Source: Chitinophaga sp. CF118 (GTDB lineage Bacteria > Bacteroidota > Bacteroidia > Chitinophagales > Chitinophagaceae). Taken from it: a DNA stretch of 64,000 nucleotides. The first letter of the stretch is position 1. Each line of letters opens with the position of its first letter. The notes under the pieces were generated by a model. It was not told where the DNA came from. It did not search any database and was given only the letters and a program-made list of their open reading frames with translations. Of the stretch, positions 18,655 to 26,674 are shown piece after piece. The stretch covers positions 124,001-188,000 of the forward strand of contig NZ_FOMK01000012.1 in assembly GCF_900112615.1 (NCBI RefSeq), given 5' to 3'. The translations under genes and the position numbers were made by a program.

Positions 18655-19848
18655 TCAGGAGGCTGTCTCAGAAAGAGGCAGCCTCTTTTTTGTGAAATAG
18701 GTTTGAATGGCAGAGTATTTGGTTTTTAATTTCAGGAAGTGTTTCTCGTATAATTCATATGACAAATACGCTATACCACAAGTTGTGATTACTCCTGCAA
18801 GTGGATAGAATATTTCATATACAAGTATATCCGGACCTTTGCCAAAGACCTTTATAAAACCAATCAGCAGCATCTGGCAAACGGGTGCATGAAACAGGTA
18901 GATACCATAAGACACCTTCCCCAATGTTTTCAGTAATGGATATTCCAGTTGCAGGATGCTATTGGGCGCTACTGCCATCAGCATCAGGTAGCCAAAGAGT
19001 GCGGCATGAATGAAATGATCATAATAGTATTTACTGAGTACCGGAATTTTAATAATGGACAACATGACAAAGACTGTGATGATCAGCATACTCCACTGGA
19101 TACCAGGTTTCAGTATAATTTTGAAAAACTTACTGTATGTTTCCCTATTGAACAACAGGTACGCTGCAAACATTCCCATTCCAAAGAGCTCTAGTTTATC
19201 AAACAACAGAACATAGTTGATGCCAAATAATTGTTTAGTTGTGACAGAAAAGAATAGTGGAAGTACGAGGCATAATGTTTTACATAGAAAACCCACACTC
19301 AACATTACCAGGAACAGCAGTTTCAGCCTCTTTTTAAATAAGAACAGTAATAAGGGCCACACCAGGTAGAATTGTTCTTCTATACAAACAGACCATGTTA
19401 TTTCAATGATGCCCTTGTTATAAGGGAAGAATGCCAACTGAATATTTACAGCAAACAACACCATGAAAAGAAGGTTGGTAAGAATAGTATGAGCATCACC
19501 TTCAACAGGGATCCCTAGTTTATGCATTACTAAAGGAGACAGGACAATCAATACGAGGCTATATGCCATATACAATGGCCAGATCCTTAATATACGGCGG
19601 ATGTAAAAGTTCTTAAAATTGATATTGCCAGTTTCACTGCTCTCTGTCATGAGCAGATAACTGATCAGGAATCCGCTCAATACAAAGAAAAGATTAACGC
19701 CTACGCGTCCGGCATCTTCCAGCATATAATTTAGTACTGACCATGAGGGTATCCCATCCTGAGATTTGAAATACTGAATATGATGCAGTACTACCAGCAA
19801 AGCAGCAATAAACCTGATGGCATCTAAATTTTTAAAATGTACTCTCAT
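18655..19848 (-). CDS. acyltransferase 3 family membrane protein (EPS O-acylation), copy A
   Basis: 397 residues with about ten hydrophobic helices and the classic Acyl_transf_3 start, 'LDAIRFIAALLVVLHHIQ' (residues 8-25), followed by 'GVNLFFVLSGFLISYL'. Proteins of this family move acetyl, succinyl or similar groups across the inner membrane onto sugars. It is the last gene of the long minus-strand EPS operon, 32 nt after the 263-aa esterase gene. The end of its coding sequence forms the terminator stem of the convergent giant gene. One of three such enzymes in the locus; donor and target sugar cannot be told. Confidence 0.88.
   Translation of the reverse strand: MRVHFKNLDAIRFIAALLVVLHHIQYFKSQDGIPSWSVLNYMLEDAGRVGVNLFFVLSGFLISYLLMTESSETGNINFKNFYIRRILRIWPLYMAYSLVLIVLSPLVMHKLGIPVEGDAHTILTNLLFMVLFAVNIQLAFFPYNKGIIEITWSVCIEEQFYLVWPLLLFLFKKRLKLLFLVMLSVGFLCKTLCLVLPLFFSVTTKQLFGINYVLLFDKLELFGMGMFAAYLLFNRETYSKFFKIILKPGIQWSMLIITVFVMLSIIKIPVLSKYYYDHFIHAALFGYLMLMAVAPNSILQLEYPLLKTLGKVSYGIYLFHAPVCQMLLIGFIKVFGKGPDILVYEIFYPLAGVITTCGIAYLSYELYEKHFLKLKTKYSAIQTYFTKKRLPLSETAS
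18659..18691 (+). terminator. rho-independent terminator of the 1574-aa gene
   Basis: GAGGCTGTCTC and GAGGCAGCCTC pair over 11 bp (one G-U) around a 5-nt loop, followed by six T. It overlaps the last codons of the convergent acyltransferase gene. Confidence 0.8.
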
Positions 19849-19880
19849 CCGCGTAGACGTATGTATTATTTTAATTAATG

Positions 19881-20672
19881 TTACTTTTTATACTGGAGCA
19901 TCCATTCGTAAATGTTCATTCCGTCATTTCTATAAGCTGTATCATACAATGATATCCAGGTACGATGTGCAAATCCTTCGAGCATCGTTAACTTGGCCAG
20001 GTTTGGCTTATATACATTAGTACTATCCTTGTATTGCTCACAGGCTTCCAGGAAATGCGGTTCATCAGTTCCTGCCAGGTACCAGCAATGAATATTAGCA
20101 TCTGCCACCAGTTTAAACTGTTTCAGATTCTTATCATCAATGGACGCAACTGACATTGGAACTGCTGCTGCAAAACGAGAGGCAAGGGCTGCTGATTCTG
20201 TGATTGCCATTACACTTGCCCATCCACCGGCACTGTAGCCCGTGAGATATATCCTGGAACGGTCTACCCGATAACGTTTTTCTATGTCATCAAGCATACG
20301 CCTCAGTTCATCGGGCTTTAACCCCCAACTGGGGGCCTGTGGAGCTACTACAATGAACTTGTATAATTTGCCATCTTCCGGATTAACGGCTTCAATTTTC
20401 ACACCTTTATTGATCCAGTAAGGAATCCCTTCCAGGAACAGCTTTTGCAGATTAAAGCCACTTTTACTTTTTCCATGCAGGAAAATGATCAGCGGATAAG
20501 TTTTCTTCGTTTTTTTATATTCATCAGGCAGGTAAAGTAATGCATGGGCTTTACTCCATGGTGTTACATTTACGTGAATGCTATCCATATACCGTTGTGC
20601 GTAAGCCGTTGCAGGGCTTTCCACACGCATGAGAACAAATATTATACAAAGGGTTCGGATTATTTTCACCAT
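19881..20672 (-). CDS. secreted alpha/beta-hydrolase (esterase-like), stand-alone
   Basis: 263 residues with a signal peptide (to about Ala25) and one alpha/beta-hydrolase domain. 'PLIIFLHGKSKSG' supplies the oxyanion strand, 'YLTGYSAGGWAS' the nucleophile elbow (Ser147), 'AGTDEPHF' the acid (Asp203) and 'GFAHRTW' the histidine (His236). It is plainly related along its whole length to residues ~30-265 of the 1574-aa protein: both have 'LPDEYKK/LPDDYSS', 'PLIIF.HG', 'RI.LTG.SAGG' and end 'NIYEWMLQY'. No sorting domain is present, so it should stay periplasmic or be released. It is encoded between a TolC-like gene and an acyltransferase in the EPS operon, which suggests it trims ester groups from the polymer. 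Confidence 0.85.
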   Translation of the reverse strand: MVKIIRTLCIIFVLMRVESPATAYAQRYMDSIHVNVTPWSKAHALLYLPDEYKKTKKTYPLIIFLHGKSKSGFNLQKLFLEGIPYWINKGVKIEAVNPEDGKLYKFIVVAPQAPSWGLKPDELRRMLDDIEKRYRVDRSRIYLTGYSAGGWASVMAITESAALASRFAAAVPMSVASIDDKNLKQFKLVADANIHCWYLAGTDEPHFLEACEQYKDSTNVYKPNLAKLTMLEGFAHRTWISLYDTAYRNDGMNIYEWMLQYKK

Positions 20673-20694
20673 TACTCTATATTAATCTTAACAA

Positions 20695-21408
20695 TTACTG
20701 GGCAATGACCTCTTCCAGTTTAACACCTATGATCTCTTCAATATCCAGCTTTACGTTAGCCAGATCCCTTTCAAGTGAAAGTTTCTTGTTTCTGTCATCA
20801 TTATAACGTTGTGCAGCATTGGTGTATCCTTCATAAGAAATACTACCATTTGCGAGTTTGGTTTCTGCCTGTGAAAAAGCAGCATAGTCGTCTTCTGTCA
20901 ATTCATTTTGCAATGTGAGCATTTCTTTGGTCATCAAGTAATCGTGATATTTTGAAAGTACCATTGCTTTTACCTGACGTTTTGCGACTTCCTGTTCTGC
21001 AGTAGCAATAGCGACATTCTTTCTGGCTATTCTTACATCACTGCTTTTACCTACGAGCGAACCTAATGGAATATTGAGACCTACGTTCCACAGCGGGTAA
21101 TATATTTGATTACGAATATCCGTAGTGGTACCAGTGGTTTTATAGGTTTTCAGTGTTACTTCATTAAAGTTGGCACTTGCTGTTAAATAGTTAAGCCAGT
21201 TTGCACCTGATTTGTGCAATTCAGAAACGCTTTTATCCTTCTCATAATCTCTTATCTTGATTGAAGGATTATTGTATGCAAGTTGTACCAGTTTGTCTTT
21301 TATGTCATCTTGTGTAAAGTCCTTTGTAGGCTTAACTGTTTGAGTCTGTGCCTTTAGTCCCAAGGATGTAACGATTAGGAAAAATGAGAAGAATAAATGC
21401 TTGTTCAT
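20695..21408 (-). CDS. short TolC-like outer-membrane efflux family protein
   Basis: 237 residues with a signal peptide ('MNKHLFFSFFLIVTSLGLKA'). The remainder has TolC/OEP features: 'LAYNNPSIKIRDYEKD', a strand region 'YYPLWNVGLNIPLGS', then long helices ('ARKNVAIATAEQEVAKRQVK', 'YDDRN..LSLERDLANVKLD'). Full TolC proteins are 430-500 residues with two such repeats; this is about half that, so it resembles a single-repeat version. The start overlaps the Wzy gene stop (ATGA). No Wza-type exporter is seen in the window, so this protein may take part in EPS passage through the outer membrane. That role is inference. Confidence 0.75.
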   Translation of the reverse strand: MNKHLFFSFFLIVTSLGLKAQTQTVKPTKDFTQDDIKDKLVQLAYNNPSIKIRDYEKDKSVSELHKSGANWLNYLTASANFNEVTLKTYKTTGTTTDIRNQIYYPLWNVGLNIPLGSLVGKSSDVRIARKNVAIATAEQEVAKRQVKAMVLSKYHDYLMTKEMLTLQNELTEDDYAAFSQAETKLANGSISYEGYTNAAQRYNDDRNKKLSLERDLANVKLDIEEIIGVKLEEVIAQ

Positions 21409-22898
21409 GTTGTGATTTTTTTAATATTAATCGGATGCTGATTATGAGGTGTATCGAAATTTTTAAGTTTTACAATAATGGCCATGGCGCTATAAAAGAA
21501 GAAGGATCCGGGCATCTGGCCAATTGCTACCTGTGCATACTGTGCAATGATGAATGCATACAAGCTGGCTACAATAGCAACATAGATGGTCCTTACCTCT
21601 TTTGATCTGCTCCGGTAATAATTTTTCACAGCTACCAGCAGTGTAATAAAGAACATTATTAAGGTGTAACCCAGACCAATCCAACCGGTTTCCAGTGCTG
21701 TGCGGAGATAACCACTATCCGGAGGAAATCCTGCCAGCGGATGACCGGGATTATATTCCTGCCCCAGTACTCCTGTGGTAGCTACGCCACCGCCCATTGG
21801 ATGACTAAGCATATAAGGCCGGATCATCTCACGGTTCTTATCCCGTACATTCATCGATTCATCATCCGACAACTTAAAAGACGTTCGAATGCGGTTCACG
21901 GTGCTATTACTATAAAAGGGACCGAAGATCAACACCATAAAAAATAAAAGGAAGCCAACCATAAACAGCAGAGTTTTACGGTTGTTGATAGTCATTAGTA
22001 CATATACACACAAACCTGCAGGGATGATAAAGTAGGCTGTTCGCGTACCGGAATATGACATGCCCAATACCATGAGCAAGATACCGATGATCAGCAGCCA
22101 TCTTTGTTTTTTCCGTTCTTCATTCATTGCCGCGGCAATAGCATACACGATGCTGATGCCCATCAGGATTCCAAAAGCTGTAGGATCTGACAGGAATGAG
22201 AACTTACGGATTTCGCCTCCCTGGAAATATAGTTTATATCTTATAGGATCATCCATCACCCATCGCTCTTCAAAAGATGGTAAACCGAACCATTGCTGGA
22301 AACAACCATATGCACCAGCCAGGATAGCGAGGTATAACCATAATTTCAGATAGTCTTTTATATCGTTCAAACTGTTAAAGATGTGAAGTCCGATAAAATA
22401 GATCATCATGAAATTGAGAAATTTCCTTACAGTGAAGATCCATCCGGATACGGAATCCATGGAAGGATTAAATAATTCAATGAGCAGAAAGCCCATATAA
22501 ATGATATAAACGACTGTAACCGGACTACTCATGTATTCCCATAAACGTTGTTTATGGATGCTCTTTTTATAATAGGCTCCGATGAATGTTAACGCAATGA
22601 GAATATCTATAACAATGCCTGTAGGAAGATTATCAGCTATAAAATGCTTCGGGTAGAACATGAAGAAAGCGAGGATGGTGGTAATGATAAATCCCAAACG
22701 GGTATTGAACATGCATATTAAAGCCACCATGCCTGCTATAAGACCTGCTATGATCAGGAATCCTATCCGGTAATCCCCATATCCTATTATACAACTAATG
22801 CTTACAGCAATCAGCAGCATAATAGTATACGCCCAAGGTGAATCAAATAGTTTGGCACCTTTAAACCAGCGTGTTTTTTGTATGGAAGCTATGCTCAT
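21405..22898 (-). CDS. O-antigen ligase/Wzy-type polymerase family membrane protein
   Basis: 497 residues with about 12 hydrophobic segments and one large periplasmic loop in the second half ('FYSNSTVNRIRTSFKLSDDE' to 'FPPDSGYLRTALETGW'), the usual layout of the O-antigen ligase/polymerase family (Wzy_C). In a Wzx/Wzy locus such a protein joins undecaprenyl-linked repeat units. It lies between the 34-residue microprotein gene and the TolC-like gene. Ligase and polymerase cannot be told apart by sequence alone; the neighbouring Wzx and Wzc argue for polymerase. Confidence 0.82.
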   Translation of the reverse strand: MSIASIQKTRWFKGAKLFDSPWAYTIMLLIAVSISCIIGYGDYRIGFLIIAGLIAGMVALICMFNTRLGFIITTILAFFMFYPKHFIADNLPTGIVIDILIALTFIGAYYKKSIHKQRLWEYMSSPVTVVYIIYMGFLLIELFNPSMDSVSGWIFTVRKFLNFMMIYFIGLHIFNSLNDIKDYLKLWLYLAILAGAYGCFQQWFGLPSFEERWVMDDPIRYKLYFQGGEIRKFSFLSDPTAFGILMGISIVYAIAAAMNEERKKQRWLLIIGILLMVLGMSYSGTRTAYFIIPAGLCVYVLMTINNRKTLLFMVGFLLFFMVLIFGPFYSNSTVNRIRTSFKLSDDESMNVRDKNREMIRPYMLSHPMGGGVATTGVLGQEYNPGHPLAGFPPDSGYLRTALETGWIGLGYTLIMFFITLLVAVKNYYRSRSKEVRTIYVAIVASLYAFIIAQYAQVAIGQMPGSFFFYSAMAIIVKLKNFDTPHNQHPINIKKITT

Positions 22899-22909
22899 AA
22901 TATTTTATT

Positions 22910-23014
22910 TCAGAAAAACAATACTTTAAGGAAGAGGAAACCCATTGTGATGGCGATGAAACATACCACAATAATTTCCAGTAACCTGTCATCTGAGAAT
23001 CTGTTATCTGTCAT
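22910..23014 (-). CDS. 34-residue single-TM microprotein in the EPS operon
   Basis: An ATG at 23014-23012 overlaps the stop of the glycosyltransferase gene as ATGA and opens a 34-codon frame ending TGA at 22912-22910, 11 nt before the polymerase start. The product begins with a charged ten-residue head (MTDNRFSDDR) followed by a strongly hydrophobic helix of ~22 residues containing 'IIVVCFIAITMGFLFLK'. The gap is otherwise unexplained in a tightly packed operon, and the coupled start is the same arrangement used by neighbouring genes. A membrane helper of the polymerase or flippase is plausible; no family is recognised. Confidence 0.6.
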   Translation of the reverse strand: MTDNRFSDDRLLEIIVVCFIAITMGFLFLKVLFF

Positions 23015-24243
23015 ACTAATGCGTTTTGATAATTTCTGCTTACTACCTGATCCAGATGTTTTCCCATTTCAGCTACACAATTTTCCCATGTATGGGATAA
23101 TGCAAACCGGATTCTTTTTTCCCTGAGAGAACTTTCCGGATCTTCCTGTAAAGCCTCAACAATTTTGCTGATATACTCATCCTGATTCCGACAGAGATAA
23201 ACATACGGTGCGAACATCTGCATAGCTACTGTATCTGTTGCTACCACTGGTTTACCCAGCGCCAGGTATTCATCAATTTTACGTGGGTAGTTACCAATGG
23301 TCATTTCATTAACCACCTGTGGATTGATACATACATCAAAGCTGTTGATATAAGCAGGTAATTGTTCTACTAAGCGATTACCGGTGAAGAATACATTAGG
23401 TAGCTGATGCAATCTGCTTTTACGGAAAGCATCATCTTCAGGACCTACCAATACAATGCTCCATTCTGGCATTTGCGTTGCAATGCCCTCCAGCATGCTG
23501 ATATCGAGCCGTGCTGCCAGTAATGCGCCTACGTAACCAATAACCGGCCGTTGCAAAGATTGAAGTTCTCTGGGGATGCCGGACAGTGGATTTTTGAGCC
23601 AGTCAAAATCACATCCTTGTCCAATATCAAAAGCAGACTCATTATACAGCTGTGCATATTGTGCCAGGTATGCAGAGTTAGCGGCTACCATGGTTGCCTT
23701 TTTCATCAGTTCCGGTTCCAGCCGGGTGCCATGTTTTTTAAAATAAGGCTGACTGGTGAGTTTATCCCTGATATAATAAATAGTCTGATGTACATCTTCT
23801 AATAGTTCCGGAAGATATAATGCACGAAAAAAATCATTATCGATAAAAAGGAGTATATTTTTGAATTCCAACCTTTTTACTGCCTGATTGATCTCTTTTG
23901 CCAAGCGTTTATTGTTGATATAATTACAGCGATTGAATAAACCATCAAAAGGAATCCAGTTTATAGATTCAAGAATTGTCCTTGGATCGAGTGTCCATAG
24001 CGTATTGTTTACCGGAGTAATGTCATTTGTTTCTCCACGCAGACTATTACGGCGGGTCTGTACTTTCTCATCCTTTGCTGAACGGAGGACAGAGATCCTG
24101 TCGAGCGCCCGGTTCACATATAACACGCGGTTATTGCGAGACATTTCCAATGCCATGTTCTTACAATTACTCCCTATCTTAATATCCCAGGGTTGCAGGC
24201 CGACTACTATGATATCCCTGTTCCTGATCATCTTGTTTTCCAT
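23011..24243 (-). CDS. glycosyltransferase, GT-B fold (GT4/GT1-like)
   Basis: 410 residues. The N-terminal half has 'IIVVGLQPWDIKIGSNCKN' and 'LLFIDNDFFRALYLPELL'; the C-terminal half has 'GYVGALLAARLDISMLEGI', 'VLVGPEDDAF' and the donor-site stretch 'KIDEYLALGKPVVATDT', typical of GT-B retaining enzymes. No signal peptide, so it works on the cytoplasmic side, adding a sugar to the lipid-linked EPS unit. It overlaps the upstream flippase gene by 16 nt and is coupled to the microprotein downstream. A second ATG four codons in could be the true start. Sugar specificity is unknown. Confidence 0.82.
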   Translation of the reverse strand: MENKMIRNRDIIVVGLQPWDIKIGSNCKNMALEMSRNNRVLYVNRALDRISVLRSAKDEKVQTRRNSLRGETNDITPVNNTLWTLDPRTILESINWIPFDGLFNRCNYINNKRLAKEINQAVKRLEFKNILLFIDNDFFRALYLPELLEDVHQTIYYIRDKLTSQPYFKKHGTRLEPELMKKATMVAANSAYLAQYAQLYNESAFDIGQGCDFDWLKNPLSGIPRELQSLQRPVIGYVGALLAARLDISMLEGIATQMPEWSIVLVGPEDDAFRKSRLHQLPNVFFTGNRLVEQLPAYINSFDVCINPQVVNEMTIGNYPRKIDEYLALGKPVVATDTVAMQMFAPYVYLCRNQDEYISKIVEALQEDPESSLREKRIRFALSHTWENCVAEMGKHLDQVVSRNYQNALV

Positions 24244-25577
24244 TTAATGAAGTAACGTTGTTCTATAACAGATAACATTTCCGGATAGAAACGCAGAAGA
24301 TACTTACCCACGTTCAACAGGTTTATATTCAACTTACGGTAAAGGATAGTTTGTGTGATAATAAAGCAGATGCCGTAAGAAGTCATTGTACCATATGCTG
24401 CCCCCACCAACCCCATGTGCCTGGTAAAATATATGCAGATGAAGATGTTACATACAGCCGTTATAGTGATAACAAAAAAGTTTGTTTTAGGCGCACCAAT
24501 GGAATCCATGATAGTGCCAAACTGCTTAATGAATGGGAGGAACAATCCGTAAAAGATAGTCACCTGCAGAATGGGTACGGCGTCGAGATAATTATGTCCT
24601 GCAATAATCGTGATCACCAGTTTCGGTAGAAACATAATAGCAAGGGTTGCAGGCACTGCAACGGCAAGAATGGAGCCTACTGCCTTCTCATAGTAATACT
24701 TCACTTTTTCAAGATTACCATCTTCCATCATCTTTGCCGTTCTGGGAAACAGGATATCTCCCAGTACCTGTGAGGGCACATCTACCAGGTTGGAGATCCG
24801 TAAGCATACACCATACAGTGCTACCGCAGAAGTAGACAGATAAGATGAAATGACAAACTGATCAGTATTACGGAAAATAGAAGAACTGATATTGGTACCA
24901 AACACGAATTTTCCGAAATGCCAAAGTTTCAGCAACCATTCCTTCTGCATTTTTTGTTGGCGATGCATAAACTTTCTTGCAAAAATGGCAGATACTAGTG
25001 TGCCACATAAAAGACCTGCATCAAAATAACAAATCAGATAAGTGAGTGTAATATGACCTATAAGCAGCAGATGTGCTACGATCAGCAGGAAAGAAATACC
25101 CTGCCTGCTCAGATAGCCCCAGAAAATGCCTCTGAAATCTGCATTGGCATTCTGTGTCCATTCAAAGTGAGAAAAAGGAATTAACAGCAATAATCCAGGC
25201 AGGAACAGATACATGACCTCCGTAAGGGCAGGCGCCTGTAATAATGTACTGACAGGATATATGAATATGCTGATCAGTATTCCTATAATGAATGTGATAG
25301 CAATATTCAGATACAGTGCAGCGGAAAGTATCTGCGGATGTTCGCTTACAGCATTCCCATTAATATATTTGATCACTGCATTTTTGATCAGTGATTGTCT
25401 TATGATCTCGATAATGCCTGTATATACCAGGAACAGGTTCCAGACCCCCATATCGGATTTGGTCAGAGAACGGGTTAGCACCAGCACACTGCATATGCCA
25501 AAGAGTAATACTGCGACTTTCTGTAAGCCACTATAAATACCAGATTTTAACCAATAGGTGTATTTGGGTTCACTCAT
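24228..25577 (-). CDS. Wzx-type polysaccharide flippase (MOP superfamily)
   Basis: 449 residues with 12 or more membrane helices and the look of the polysaccharide-export MOP family: 'SGIYSGLQKVAVLLFGICSV' at the start, 'FGKFVFGTNISSSIFRNTDQ' in the middle and 'ALYGVCLRISNLVDVP' after it. It should flip the undecaprenyl-diphosphate repeat unit to the periplasmic face for Wzy. It starts 2 nt after the acyltransferase gene and overlaps the next glycosyltransferase. The basic C-terminus ('FIKWKTR') is cytoplasmic. Confidence 0.85.
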   Translation of the reverse strand: MSEPKYTYWLKSGIYSGLQKVAVLLFGICSVLVLTRSLTKSDMGVWNLFLVYTGIIEIIRQSLIKNAVIKYINGNAVSEHPQILSAALYLNIAITFIIGILISIFIYPVSTLLQAPALTEVMYLFLPGLLLLIPFSHFEWTQNANADFRGIFWGYLSRQGISFLLIVAHLLLIGHITLTYLICYFDAGLLCGTLVSAIFARKFMHRQQKMQKEWLLKLWHFGKFVFGTNISSSIFRNTDQFVISSYLSTSAVALYGVCLRISNLVDVPSQVLGDILFPRTAKMMEDGNLEKVKYYYEKAVGSILAVAVPATLAIMFLPKLVITIIAGHNYLDAVPILQVTIFYGLFLPFIKQFGTIMDSIGAPKTNFFVITITAVCNIFICIYFTRHMGLVGAAYGTMTSYGICFIITQTILYRKLNINLLNVGKYLLRFYPEMLSVIEQRYFIKWKTR

Positions 25578-25579
25578 TT

Positions 25580-26674
25580 TTAATTCGCTGTTTTTAATTG
25601 CATCGGTCTTTCTAAACTATACAACCACCATGCACCAATACGCATGGCAAATTTGTACAACAGCACCGGAATCACGATGGCAAAACACAGGCAGATCACC
25701 AGCAATGCCGGAAGCCATGTTAAGCCAAACACTTTTATAAGAACCATCCGTACCGCAGATGCTACCAACACATGAGATACATAAATATATAATGAATGAA
25801 AACCTGCCACACGTAACAGCTTAAAGCTATCATAACGTTGCAGAATGAATGAAATATTGATCATGAATATGCACCCTACCAGGGCTATCACTGCAAATAG
25901 CAACGGCTGATGTTCTTCCACAAAGAGATTATAGTGCATTGCCAGATTGCTGAACAGGAAATAATATTGTCCGACAGCAAAGAAGGGCAGGAGGCAAGCA
26001 AACAATTTCCAGGAACTGTATAAGGGGTACTTACTGCTGTCAAGAATCTTATCTGCTATCAGTTCGCCGATAGCGAAGAACAGGTAAAAGTGACAGATAT
26101 CGTACACGAATCCAAAGTCAATATGATTGATGGAAAAGTAACTGGAAAGCATGTAAAGGATGAACCCTACTGCAAGCTGATGCCACACTTTAAAATGCAA
26201 TTTTTCTCTTGTTAGTATATATATAACCGTTACATTGAACAGTGCATACAAATACCAGAACTGATCTATTCTGCGGGGAAAGAGAATAACATATCCATAA
26301 TCTACCCAGCTGCGGTTTGCATTCACATATCCACCCAGCAGGATCTGCAGGGTGATCTGGATCACAGACCACAATGCGTAAGGATATAATAAGATACTCA
26401 CTTTGTTGAGGATCAGATTTTTTACACCTCTTTTAGCCAGGCTCTTTGCAATGAATACACCCGAAAGGATAAAGAAGAGGGGCATTCTGAAACTGTAAAA
26501 GATGATATTGGCATGTTCAAGCCAGCTGTACTGTGCAGCTTCCACCCCAGACCGGGAGATCCCTTCAAAGATATGACGGTACAACACCAGAATGATAGCA
26601 ATCCCTCTTGCATAGTCTATCCATGCAAGGCGGTTACCTGAAAACGCTTTCGTATTTGGAAGGGCTTCGCTCAT
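25580..26674 (-). CDS. acyltransferase 3 family membrane protein (EPS O-acylation), copy B
   Basis: 364 residues, about ten hydrophobic helices, with 'NRLAWIDYARGIAIILVLYR' near the start followed by His-Ile-Phe; the Arg and His match the catalytic motif of the Acyl_transf_3 family. 'FYSFRMPLFFILSGVF' is the second family block. The start codon overlaps the stop of the Wzc-type gene by one base (TGATG), and the flippase gene begins 2 nt after its stop. This close packing between chain-length and flippase genes points to acylation of the EPS repeat unit. Confidence 0.88.
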   Translation of the reverse strand: MSEALPNTKAFSGNRLAWIDYARGIAIILVLYRHIFEGISRSGVEAAQYSWLEHANIIFYSFRMPLFFILSGVFIAKSLAKRGVKNLILNKVSILLYPYALWSVIQITLQILLGGYVNANRSWVDYGYVILFPRRIDQFWYLYALFNVTVIYILTREKLHFKVWHQLAVGFILYMLSSYFSINHIDFGFVYDICHFYLFFAIGELIADKILDSSKYPLYSSWKLFACLLPFFAVGQYYFLFSNLAMHYNLFVEEHQPLLFAVIALVGCIFMINISFILQRYDSFKLLRVAGFHSLYIYVSHVLVASAVRMVLIKVFGLTWLPALLVICLCFAIVIPVLLYKFAMRIGAWWLYSLERPMQLKTAN

